Source: Oscheius onirici (taxonomy: Eukaryota > Nematoda > Chromadorea > Rhabditida > Rhabditidae). Taken from it: DNA of 64,000 nucleotides. This document shows positions 45,824-55,733 of the stretch, in pieces. Within the stretch, counting starts at the first letter, position 1. Each line of letters opens with the position of its first letter. The stretch covers positions 3,782,001 to 3,846,000 of the forward strand of contig OW051472.1 of assembly GCA_932521025.1 (NCBI GenBank), in the 5' to 3' direction. The translations under genes were made by a program, and so were the position numbers. Under the pieces are notes generated by a model. That model was not told the DNA's origin. It was given only the letters and a program-made list of their open reading frames with translations, and ran no database searches.

Positions 45824-47483
45824 TTATTGGCCATTTTTAAGTGTCTGTATCATTTTCTTCATATCCTTTGACATTTCGAGAATAACGATCGAGGAGTCTA
45901 TTCTCTGGGCCCGTTCCTTCAGATACTCTCTTCTAGTCTGATCCAGTTTATTTTCCAGCTCAATCAGTTTCGCTATTTTAATCTTCAACTCATGTCTGAC
46001 TTCCGGAAGACTCATTTCCTGCACTGCTGTGACTTCAGCCAACTGGAATAGTTTTTCAATAACAAGAGACAGTTCTTACCTGTTTTCTAAGAGTAACAGT
46101 ATTCGTCCTTGCTGTCTCAAGCAAAGCTTCTTTCTCAGCCAATTGATTCTCAGTTTCGTCAACTTGTTGTGCATTTTCTTTTGCTCCTAAAATTGATTGT
46201 ACCCAACGAAAAGGTTCTCGTATACCCTCTCTCCATGCCTCTAAACTCGCTCGCAGTCCATCCTTTTGGACCGTCAACTTCTCGACGTCTCTTTCCAGTT
46301 TCCGCACTATTTCCTTCCATTCCTCCCGTTCATCTTCCGTCTGTTTACTTATTTCCTATAGTTCTGACTTGATAAAAATAAGGCAAACTACCCCATGGTT
46401 CTCGTAAAGTTTCTTATTGTCCAGCGTCAACTGATCCATCATCTGAGTCAACTTCTCTGCTTGATCCGTCTTTCTGGCCACCTCGGATCGCAAAAAGTCT
46501 ATCTCGTTCTGCATTCTTGTCAACGTCAGTCCGTATTCTTTCTCTCGATCATCATGTACTCTCTTGACTTTCTCAATCTTCGAAGCTGTTGCTCGAGCCG
46601 CGTTTTCGATCTCGTTGTCTACTCTACAAATAAAATGAATGAATTTGTCGAAAAGTACTCACTTTTCAGACTGATATCTCTGCAATTGCCGCAGTTCCTT
46701 TTCCAAAGAAGAGTTCTGTGACTTGACCATACTCAGTTCTCGGCTAGCCTTTTCGTATTCTCTCTGCAAAGTTTTTTTACTGAAAAAATTGATAAATCTA
46801 CCTTTAGATCTTGAAGTTCTTTGACTCGACCATCGGCATCCCATCGCAAAAAATTGTTCTCGTGAATCACTGTCGTCACCTGAACAATCCGAAAAGTGCT
46901 CAAACTGAAACCTACTTTTCCTTCGCAAACACTGAGTTTCTGCTTGAGCTGACCATTTTCTGTTCGGAGATTGTTTGCCGAATTGGTTAGCGTTCTGATG
47001 TTTTCTCTGAACCCAGTTAATCTGAATCAAGTCACCACGAACTCACCTGTAAAAAGCCTCAAACTCCTTGAGTCTCGCCATTTCTTTCTCCTCATTCTGT
47101 TGAATAAATACTAGCAAATCATTGCACATTCCAGTCAAAGAACTCGATTTTTGCTTGAACATGTTTTATTACAACAAAATTCAAAAAATACCTGTAGCTG
47201 TCTCATTTCCGTTTTCAAGCTGTTCTGTGATACCGTCTCGCCTTCCTTTTCACATTTCTCATGTGATAGCTCTCGTTCTCGTTGAGATAACTAAAAAAGA
47301 TAGACAAACTTTGAATCAATCGAAGGATACCTGCGTCTTCAAGAGTTCAATCCTTTGTTTCAAATCCCTAATAAGAGATCGATTGGAGCTAGAGTCGGTC
47401 ATTGAGGAAATATCCGGAACAGTGGTGGTAGAGGACGACTGGGTTTTTGCATCGTGACTCACAGATTCCGATATTGAGCTCAT
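45824..47483 (-). CDS. Coiled-coil protein, upstream partner of the PEVK-like gene
   Basis: About ten short exons encode a mostly helical protein of about 480 residues. A Ser/Thr-rich head (MSSISESVSHDAKTQSSSTT) precedes long heptad regions such as RDLKQRIELLKTQ, LRTENGQLKQKLSVCEGK, REYEKASRELSMVKSQ, IENAARATASKIEKVKR, RMQNEIDFLRSEVARKT and ERDVEKLTVQKDGLRASLE, ending MIQTLKNGQ. There is no signal peptide or membrane helix. A conserved-looking non-coil block (EPFRWVQSILGAKENA) interrupts the coil near residue 370. I cannot assign a family beyond coiled coil; centrosomal, lamin-like and vesicle-tether proteins look alike at this level. Its stop is 98 bases from the start of the PEVK-like gene on the same strand, the usual intercistronic distance in nematode operons. 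Confidence 0.75.
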
Positions 47484-47612
47484 TTCTCCAGTTTGTGTGA
47501 GGAAATAAAAAAGACTGGTCAGTCGGTGGTAGCCGCTATTCGGAGCTCCCGCCGAGGTCACCCAGCTGTTCGCGCGGTCATTATCCGACAGGGAATGGGC
47601 AGTTTTGGTTCG

Positions 47613-47782
47613 TCACGGAGGGGTCATTGTTTCAATGTTCTGAAGTCCTCCAAAGTCCACAGTTAATAAACTAGCAAAAGAAACGGCAATAATTGAACAA
47701 ACCTCGGAACTGGAATCTCCGATGGTCGCATCACGATGGGAATTCTCGAACGATTGAAACTTGAGAATCTTCGAAATGCCAT
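47613..47782 (-). CDS. Possible 45-residue small protein upstream of the coiled-coil gene
   Basis: A short frame starts MAFRRFSSFNRSRIPIVMR, continues PSEIPVP, and after a possible 32-base intron ends VDFGGLQNIETMTPP at TGA 47613-47615. The N-terminus is basic and amphipathic like a mitochondrial presequence. It lies 130 bases upstream of the coiled-coil gene on the same strand, so it could be the first gene of that unit, an upstream ORF in its leader, or chance. The intron would be unusually short. Confidence 0.3.
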
Positions 47783-48334
47783 GATGTTCGCTTCTACCAG
47801 AATCTAAAAACAAACAGAAAGCAAGATCAAGCAATTCAAGTATTTTCCATGACATGTTGTTGTTTTAAAAGTACTCTCAGTCACCAATCTCCACACACCT
47901 TGACACTTCTCCAGTCTCCAAATGCCCGCTTTGCTAGTCACTCCGAAGAGATTCTTACCGAAATCCGATTCGGCCCTCGAGCTGAAGACTGAAGGTTTCG
48001 GATCTGTGTTGCTCGGGACACGCGCAGATCCTAGTCAAGGCGTGGGAGAAAGGTAAAAAAAAGGACAAAAGTTTGAGACGCAAGGTAGAAAAGTAGAAAC
48101 ACCTGACCTGATTTGTAGAGGACGACAACACAAGCGGACAACTGACGACACAATGAGTCCAAAGTCAAGCGAAAAGTTTGACAAGATTTGACAAGTTTCA
48201 ATCTAATAAATGTCGACAAAACTTGACAAGTGCTTTTGAAATGTTCCAGAAAGTGCAAGACGACTACAAAAACAAGGACAAAACGAGCTTCATTGAAGTT
48301 ACGGGAAAATAGTATCGGTTGATGGTTCATCTTC
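47783..48334. other. Spacer to the Cys-rich pair
   Basis: About 550 bases with no supported gene. Open frames on the minus strand (48031-48513) are the readthrough of the final exon of the next gene. It would include the promoter of the coiled-coil/PEVK unit and the 3' UTR of the Cys-rich minus gene. Confidence 0.4.
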
Positions 48335-49694
48335 TCATTCCGCGGTGAGCTGAAAATCAAACGATTACAGAGCTGTCCAGACCAAATAACATAAAAGTAA
48401 GTTCCAGCAAGTGGAGTTCCAAGTCTTCTTCCTGTTTCGGATCTTAAGAATTCGGAAGCGGATCGGTAGTTCTTATGGAGATCAACTGTGACGGAGATGT
48501 ACAGCCGTGTCAACGGCTCAACCGACTTGAAAACCAGAGCAACCCAGATCTTTCTGACTATTTCAAGTTGAAGCTGTTAGTTTGTCGACCTACACTCTTT
48601 GTTCGGTCCAGGCCTCAGTGGATTCTCAATATTTGTGGCCTGTGAAGCCCTAAAGACCTTTTTGTAGATAAAACCTCCGTCAGCGATCGGTTCTTCTAGA
48701 TCGATCACTTTTCCCGGTTTCGATGGACGATCATAGTACAATTGCATTGTTTCGGTAGCACTCAACGGGTCTGAATAGGCTCTATTGTTTTCGAAATAAG
48801 CTTACCAAACATCATAACATGAAGATAACTTCCATGAGACTGTTCAGAGAACAGCTTGACTGATTTCAAGTAGGCTGGTTCCAGGAGCCGGAAAGGAGAG
48901 AGGACGAAATGATCTCCGATTCTTATTTCTGGAGCATGCATTGTGGCAGAAGTATGCACGTTGAGTGTACACTAAAACTTCTAAAGGAACTTTTGAGAAC
49001 TTACATAGTCGATGCCAGAAATGGGAGGATTTGGGACAATTCTAGGAGAGAGCTTGGCTTCACTGAATGGAAGTATAGAGAGTTGTAAAAGGGAACTGAC
49101 TTGAAAACACTTCCAAAACTGTAAAGAGTAGAAGTTTTGCAGCAAAGAGACCGGCCATCAGCTGGAAGAAGATGACCATTGGCTGATTCGACACACTGAA
49201 AAAACATTTTCTTCGAGTGAATTTAGTCAAACCTTGTAATCAAAGGGACAAATGTTGACTATGGTCGGATCACAGAGCAGAACATGCGGCATTCTGTAGG
49301 CTATAGCTCCGCCGGGACAAACTAAAAACTGTGCTCAATATTGAAAAAAAACAATTACTTGGTTTGATCTGCTCCGCTTCAAGTTTTTCCATCTCAGTCG
49401 AGTCTTGGATGATATCACTACAACATTTGTGTGTATTTCCAGAAGACGTCGAACAGAAAGGGTTTCTTCCAGTGCAGGTTGTCGGATTCTGTGGGTTACA
49501 AGTGACCCCATTGGCTTCAGAATAGTCGTTGCATTGAGCGATACTTGGCACATATGTGAGCCCGGTGGATTGCCAGCCAAGGGAACAGTCTAAACAGCTT
49601 TCCGACGTCTAAAGAAGAAAGAGGTACCTGGCCTTTGAGGAGGAGGAATAGCCGGCTGACCGACGACCAATGGTAAAAGGAACAGAAGCCACAT
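48335..49694 (-). CDS. Secreted Cys-rich protein, minus-strand member of a divergent pair
   Basis: A signal peptide (MWLLFLLPLVVGQPAIPPP) leads to two Cys-rich modules: CNDYSEANGVTCN with CTGRNPFC...HKCCSD, then VLLCDPTIVNICPFDYK with SLCCKTSTLYSFGS. These resemble the lustrin/EB-type modules of nematode secreted proteins (C..C..GRNP.C..CC). The rest is a cysteine-free domain: PEIRIGDHFVLSPFRLLEP, MQLYYDRPSKPGKVIDLEEP and DLHKNYRSASEFLRSETGRR, ending just after AGTYFY. I do not recognise this C-terminal domain, but it is clearly shared with the plus-strand neighbour, for example DLHANYTTFTEFLESETGK. At least eight exons; last junctions approximate. ATG is 174 bases from the paralog's ATG, so both genes share one promoter region. 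Confidence 0.72.
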
Positions 49695-49868
49695 CTGAAA
49701 GAGAAGAAGACACTGAAGAAGGGTCGTGTGAATGGTCACCCGTGTTTGTGGCTTTTTGCTCCGTCACGATAATCCGCAGTTCATGCTTGATGACCGGCCC
49801 AGGCATATTTGGTTCTGATCGGCGGAGGGGCGTCAAAGCTAACACCTTCCCAAGCGGCTATTTTTGCG

Positions 49869-51366
49869 ATGAATCTTCTTTTCTTTCTCTCCTTTTGTCT
49901 AGTTGTTAATGGAGAAAAACGTGGTCACAACGACGAAGATTATGAAGACAGTCAGTTGTTTTTTCAACAGACATCAAATCTTTAGTTTGTCCCTTTCCTT
50001 GGCAGACTCACGAACAGAACATTCTGGCCTCTTACTCTCTTTGTGACCAGGTCAAAGACAAAGGTTTTCTTGATTCTTTTTTTTTAAATCTCCTGATTCA
50101 GGTGTGAAATGTACTCCTCACGATCCGATCGAATGTACCGGTCGAAACCCGATGTGTGTCTTCAGCAAGGTCACGAGTGACTACCGTTGTTGTTCAGATG
50201 TTCCTCAAGATCTGAGCAATCCGCCCGGAATTCCGGAGCAGGTCAAACCGAGTATGTTTAGCTTTGTTTACAACAATGTGTTCTTTCAGTTTGTCCATTA
50301 GGAGCATCGTCCTACGACATTCCTTCCGTCATGTTGTGTGATCCGACCGAGGACAATTCATGTCCCGAAGACTACACTTGCGAACAAGTGGACTCTCTTT
50401 CGAAGCCAGTAAAAGTATTTTCAGGCTGTGAACCACCAAATGTTGACCACGTACAATATGCATCTCTGCTGTAAGACTTCTACGCTGGATTCGTTTGAGA
50501 ACGGTTGACATCTATTCAATTCAGAAAACGTTCAGTATTTAGTGTTCTATGAGACAAAGGTCGGAATCAATAAGATGTCTTCGAATCTGTCCATGCCAGT
50601 CTTTTACGTCACTTCCCTCTCTCCTTCCATCATTGGACAGGCTCCAGAAAGTGGAATAGATTTTGTAAGCTATCAATTTCAATTTATCGAAAATCTGTTT
50701 CAGATCGTCCTGAACGAGTTTGTTCAAAGCAAGGGAAGTACATTGCCGGAAATCCGTACCGGCGATCACTTCTCAATGATTCCATACAAGCTGAGAGAAC
50801 CGGCCACTTTGCAGAAAATTGCTCTGTTGCCAGATATGTTGCCAGGAGAATTTGTTCATGTTCTTGTCCTCTACAGTATGACGTCTACTTTTCTCCCTCT
50901 TACCCAGTTCAGATCCTCACGGGAATCCAGAGTCTATGAATCTGTACTACAATCGACCGACATCTCTCTCCAGAGAGATCAATCTCAGTGTTCCAGTCTG
51001 GGATGAGGGAGTCTTCTTTCGGAACATTAACCGGGTTTTGACCTTGCAGAACGACAAAATATCAACTAAACAAAGTGAGACTTTAATTGTTGTTTTAGAG
51101 ACTTTTCAGTTCGAAAAATGTACGTGGTTCTCGTCTTCAAGACCAAGATCAGACTGACTAGAAGACATCCACAGTTCCATCAGGTTAGAATTGCGACGAA
51201 TTCATACAAAATATTTTGCAGGACCTCCACGCGAACTACACGACGTTCACAGAGTTTCTGGAATCGGAGACTGGCAAGTTTATGGGAAAACCATTTGCTG
51301 GGAGCTACTTTTATGTAGGTCAATGCTTCGAAAAGCACAAGTTCAGTATTTCAGATCACCAAATGA
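49869..51366 (+). CDS. Secreted Cys-rich protein, plus-strand member of a divergent pair
   Basis: The paralog of the minus gene. It starts MNLLFFLSFCLVVNGEKRG (signal peptide) and carries CPFPWQTHEQNILASYSLC, then GVKCTPHDPIECTGRNPMC...YRCCSD and VMLCDPTEDNSCPEDYTCEQ with MHLCCKTSTLDSFEN, matching the neighbour module by module. The C-terminal domain has PEIRTGDHFSMIPYKLREP, MNLYYNRPTSLSREINLSVP and DLHANYTTFTEFLESETGK before GSYFYITK. The gene has a larger acidic insert after the signal (HNDEDYED). Introns are 35-60 bases. Sequence similarity to the neighbour is roughly a third by eye, so the duplication is old. The function is unknown; the layout suggests a cuticle or body-fluid protein. 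Confidence 0.75.
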
Positions 51367-51423
51367 GAAGATTTCAATGAAACAAAGTTTATCGAACCCG
51401 CTATTTATTCAGTCCTCATTGTG

Positions 51424-51705
51424 TCAGCGAAGTCGCTTGTTTTTGTTTGACGACTCGGCTGACTCATCTATCGTGTCCAGCTTCAACTTGTCTAGTAACT
51501 GACGTGTTTGTTGATCAGTGTAGACTGTAGAAGACTTTCGAAAACTTCCGTCTTCTGTTGGTATCATCAATATCACCTGAACTTTTTTTGTTTTCAAAGG
51601 AGACAGAAGTATGTATTCAAACCAGCACCTTGTGACCCAAAGAAGGCTTCCTGACAATGGAATTTCACCTCTACTGCTCCACGAAAAGTCAGTCAGAGTA
51701 AACGC
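51424..51705 (-). CDS. Open frame between converging genes, unknown
   Basis: A minus-strand frame ending at TGA 51424-51426 reads like a protein tail: VQVILMIPTEDGSFRKSS, TVYTDQQTRQLLDKLKLDT, ending SNKNKRLR. It opens at 51705 without an ATG. It could be an alternative last exon of the small membrane protein just upstream (51689-52135), but I cannot join the two in frame with standard splice sites. It lies 57 bases from the plus-strand Cys-rich gene's stop. Confidence 0.35.
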   Translation of the reverse strand, partial: AFTLTDFSWSSRGEIPLSGSLLWVTRCWFEYILLSPLKTKKVQVILMIPTEDGSFRKSSTVYTDQQTRQLLDKLKLDTIDESAESSNKNKRLR

Positions 51706-52135
51706 TCATTTTAAGCTCTAGGGCTGACTAGAAATTAGATGGGTATTTGGGAACTGAGATGATAAAAACGCAATCTTCTTACCTGGGGAGGAGGTCGAAT
51801 CTCTCGAATCCAGGCTCTCGCCTTGAACATGAAAACACGAAGACCAAATGCAGACAGACGGATCATTATCAGAACCTGGGACTTTTCACCAAAAAAATCG
51901 ATTACTAACCATTACGATGCAAAACATAACTATTGCAACTTTAACGTAAGTCGAGAGGGACAAAGCTTCTTGGGTCAGCAGATTCATATCCACTGCAAAA
52001 TGCTCAGAGTTCGAACAAAAAGAAACCTGTGACATTTCTGGAGAGCCATGCGAACTCTGTTTCGAACTTGTCTCCCAAGTCTCCTGCCTTGTCAGTGACT
52101 GATTTGAATAGCTTCGTTCCGAGATTATTGATCAT
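51689..52135 (-). CDS. Small single-pass membrane protein
   Basis: Four exons encode about 105 residues. MINNLGTKLFKSVTDKAGD starts an amphipathic, charged N-terminus; then FAWLSRNVDMNLLTQEALSL precedes one membrane helix, VKVAIVMFCIVMVLIMI, and a basic juxtamembrane stretch (FMFKARAWIREIRPPPQ), ending MSVYSD at TGA 51689-51691. No signal peptide, so a tail-out orientation is likely. I do not recognise a family. It is divergent from the astacin-like gene (257 bases to its proposed start). The C-terminus may differ if the downstream frame 51424-51705 is spliced in. Confidence 0.55.
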
Positions 52136-52392
52136 GTTCCAAAGCGGTGCCAAAGGCGAAGAAATAGGATGAACAAGGTGCCGCGATCAAGTGAACAAAC
52201 AGAAAGAGGTACAGAGCGGAAAGACAACATTGACTCGCAGAGTCAGTTCTCAGTCAAAAGATCTGTAAAACACATTTCGACCAGACATCCCTGGAAAAAT
52301 GAAATCCGGATTTGTGTATGGCACAAAAGAGTCGATCCAATTGAACGGTGGTGCATAAAAGAGAGTCAAACGTTTCACATTGGTAGCAGCAC

Positions 52393-53879
52393 ATGCAGAT
52401 CTCGATTCTTCTGTTGGCTCCCAATCTTTTTTGCAAAGGAGGTCGTGCCAATAGACAGGCTTCGACTTTTGCCAAGAAATGGACCAACAACACAGTCTAT
52501 TTCTATTTTGACAAATCCATCAGTTGGCTTTTTGTCTTCTTTTACACGTTTCTAGGTGACAGGAAGAAGGCGTCTGTAGCAGCTGCTCACAAGTTTATCC
52601 AGTCCAAAACATGTATCAGTTTTGTCGAGAGCGAGACAGCCCCGAATCGAGTTCGAGTCTTCAGTGGAGATGGATGTTTTGCCGCTGTCGGAATGGCAGG
52701 CGGTGTCCAGAATCTGTCTCTTGGAGATGGCTGTGAACTGGTTTCTGTGAACTGAAACAAATGACACGAAGGATTCATATGACGACAACAGCACATGAGT
52801 TCAATCACGGTCTCGGATTTGTTCATACGGTCATGAGATCGGATCGGGACAAGTATGTGGATGTGGACATGTCTCATTTTCCTTACACTCTCTTCAATCA
52901 GTTCGAGAAAGTGTCAGAGGAAAATAACACCATCTACACTCCTTACGGTAAGTGGAGGACTTTTCATTCAGACAGTTGACTTGCTTGCTGCACAACTCGT
53001 TGACTTTTTCATGCAACGTGGTAATCTTGAATGCTCGATCAACTGGGGTATTCTATAATTATAAGAGCTATCAGTATCTCAAAAGGAATATTTCTGTTCT
53101 TTCAGAATACGGCTCTTTCATGCACTACACGGCGACAGCGTAACTTTCAACCACAAACTCTAATCTCTTCTTCTTAGGTTCAGAGCGGCGTCTTCTCGAT
53201 TGTTCCAAAAGACAAAAGGTATCTCTACACTCTCGGGAACAAGTTGATCTCCTTCTACGATATCCAGATGATTAATGAACTCTATGGATGCAATGGTTTC
53301 TTCTGGCTGTTGAAAAAACACAAAGAAGTCTGTTCAGATATTTGTTCGAAAGGGACCAGGTCAGCCAATTGTCAGAACGGAGGCGTTCCCAATCCGCGAA
53401 TTTGCACAATGTGCAACTGTCCGTCGGGCTACGGAGGAAAAATATGTCACATCAGTGTTGGTTTTGTGTCTTTTGTACAGCTCCATTTGTTCATCATGTG
53501 AACCTCCTAAATAGAAGGATAAATCATTGGATACTCAGCCTCAATGCTCGTTCATCTAATTATAAAGGGGACGCCATGAACGAGATTTAATGAACTTTGT
53601 TATGAACTTTTCTGCTGGCCAAAGTATAAAAGAACTCGTTACAGCCCGCCTAAAGTCGAGGCGAAGATCGTTTCAATGTTCAACTACAACTGTGGCTACG
53701 ATTGTCAAATTAGTGGGCTTGAGATAAAGTCCCAGAAGGATCAAACAATGACAGGACCGTTGTATTGTTGTCCAGAATTCACAAACAAGCTGATCGAGAG
53801 CGCCGTCAACCCGCTTCCAATCGTCGCTTACAATCGTTTCTATTACAGCAATTTCACAATAATGTACAGGCAGTTGTGA
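52393..53879 (+). CDS. Astacin-like metalloprotease, possibly a pseudogene
   Basis: Starts MQISILLLAPNLFCKGGRA, signal-like, then directly the catalytic domain ANRQASTFAKKWTNNTVYFY. SKTCISFVE and SGDGCFAAVGMAGGVQNLSL hold two of the expected cysteines, TAHEFNHGLGFVH is the zinc site (HExxHxxGxxH) and GSFMHYTATA the Met-turn. An EGF-like part (SANCQNGG, NCPSGYGGKIC) and a CUB-like end (VSMFNYNCGYDCQISGLEI) follow, to TGA 53877. Two junctions do not work with GT-AG splicing while keeping conserved residues: between LGDGC (52724-52735) and TAHE (52788), frames differ by two; and after TATA (53141), a GC donor is needed. The prodomain is missing. It may therefore be decaying, wrongly assembled, or spliced oddly. 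Confidence 0.6.
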
Positions 53880-53895
53880 GAAAGAATGAACTGAA

Positions 53896-54413
53896 TCAAT
53901 CGCTGTCTTCCTCTTGTCCTCCGAGATCTTCCAAATCTTCCCAATAGAGCTGGAAACGACGGAGAACGCGAAAAGCTGTGAAGAAGGTGTAAAGGAGCGT
54001 GGAGGACATGAAGATCTCCCAGAATACTGAAAGTTCAATTAAATTTTTAAGTTTTTTGACTTACAAAATCTGGCGGGTGCCATGAGATTTCCGATTGTTG
54101 TCATGCCGGAGACCATCGAAGACTTGCCCAGTTGGGACACTGAAACTTGGAGTTCTTTTCAATTTTTCGCTTACAGTAGAAGAGAAAATCGAAAAAGATT
54201 CCGAACAAGCCAATCATCTGGGAGCACAAGAAGCCCTTAGACCACAGACATCGTCCTTTCATCGACAGAAGATAAGTGTTGGTCACAGCCACCGCAAAAA
54301 TCTGAAAAGTATCCGTCCTCATCAATGAGGGATACCATGACGAAGTTGGTGTAGACAGTCCAGAAGGTCTCTCGCTCCGAGGGATAATAAAGCGGATTCA
54401 AGGAGGCAGGCAT
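53896..54413 (-). CDS. Small multi-pass membrane protein (four helices)
   Basis: Four exons give about 136 residues. From MPASLNPLYYPSERETFWT it passes VYTNFVMIFAVAVTNTYLL (helix), CLWSKGFLCSQMIGLFGIFF and DFLFYLSQLG (helices), a link (SSMVSGMTTIGNLMAPA), and FWEIFMSSTLLYTFFTAF (last helix), ending with an acidic tail, DLEDLGGQEEDSD. There is no signal peptide. I do not recognise the family. Its start is 198 bases downstream of the CDK1 stop on the same strand, so co-transcription with CDK1 is possible. Its stop is 16 bases from the stop of the converging astacin-like gene, so their 3' UTRs must overlap. Confidence 0.7.
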
Positions 54414-54610
54414 GTTGTGACAGTGGAAAGACTACTCTTACTGCCTCTAGGGGATTAATCTAGTCGGTTACCCGGGGAAACCAATAAAGAGCATCATCCC
54501 ACAGGTAACTTGAACAAGATAAATAGTAAAACGAAGTTTTATAAGCGTGAAATTGTAAAATGACACGAAAAATTAAGTATACAGGTACCGGTGTTGCTTC
54601 GCTCTGGCTG

Positions 54611-55733
54611 TTAGTTGACCTGCAGCTTGCCGCGCCAGTCACCAGCCGGCAATCCGTCAGTAGTAATTTCGTCGAAGTACTTGTGTTTCAGGGCGGCTTT
54701 GCTTGAAATTCTTGTGGTCGGGTCGTAGATGAGACATTCCTTGAGCAATTCGATGCCTTCTGGGCTGAGATACGGGGCCATGAGGGAGTCGATCTTTTCT
54801 CCCTTCCATTTCGGGAAACTCGGCTTCCAGTCTTGCAGCATCGTCACTCCGGGCCAGATCTGATCATCGGGAGTGCCGAGGACTCTGAAATTTCATTGTT
54901 AAGGGCAAAAATAAGAAATCACTTGAATGTCTTGAAGAGTTGATCAATCTCCGAGTCTCCTTGGAACAGCGGCTTCTTGGTGGCCATTTCGGCGAAAATC
55001 GTTCCCACACTCCACATGTCGACTCCCATCGAATAGCGCTGAGCTCCAAGAAGAATTTCCGGGGAGCGATACCACAGAGTAACGATCTCGTGCGTGTAGA
55101 CGCGGACGGGAATTCCGATAGCTCGGGCCAGTCCGAAATCTGCCAGCTTGATGACGCCGTTGTTGTCGACGAGGAGATTCTGCGGCTTCAGATCGCGGTG
55201 AATGATACGTCTTTGGTGGCAGAAGCAGAGAGCCTGGCATATCTGAAGAAAGCGCGCTACTTTGGGAGAATACTCTGGTTTACCTGGAACATGTAACGCT
55301 GCACGATTCCGCTGTCGAGCTGCTTTCCTGAAGGAATCTGATCGAGGTATTTCTTCAAATCCATCGAAAGGAACTCGAAGATCAGATAAAGCTTACTCTC
55401 CTGAAAATTTGCTGTGAAAACAAACATTTTCTGAGAAAATTACCTGCATAATGACGTCTTCGAGAGAGACGATATTGGGATTTTTCAGCTCCATGAGGAG
55501 ACTGATTTCGCGAATGGCTGTGGCAGGAACACCTTCGTCTTCATTTTCCAGCTTGATTTTCTTCATGGCCACGATTGAGTTGTTCAGCTTGGACCGAGCT
55601 TTGTACACAACACCATAAGTTCCTGAAAATTGACCGTAATAGGTGGATAGAGCAGAAAAAACAAACCTTCGCCCAGTTTGTCGAGTTTTGTGAAATCTTC
55701 GAGCCGGTGTCGAACTTGGTCTCCTCGTGACAT
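54611..55733 (-). CDS. cdk-1: Cyclin-dependent kinase 1
   Basis: Master mitotic kinase. [20 protein letters not shown] precedes [13 protein letters not shown] (with the inhibitory Thr and Tyr), [15 protein letters not shown] (catalytic Lys), [35 protein letters not shown] (the activating Thr in YTHE) and [20 protein letters not shown]. The C-lobe has [20 protein letters not shown], typical of CDK1. The cyclin-binding helix reads [13 protein letters not shown], so the near-invariant PSTAIRE is PATAIRE. Introns are about 40-60 bases. A Lys/Ser-rich extension of ten residues precedes the usual start. An E2F-like site lies about 125 bases upstream. Cyclin B3, its likely partner, is encoded in the same window. 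Confidence 0.95.
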
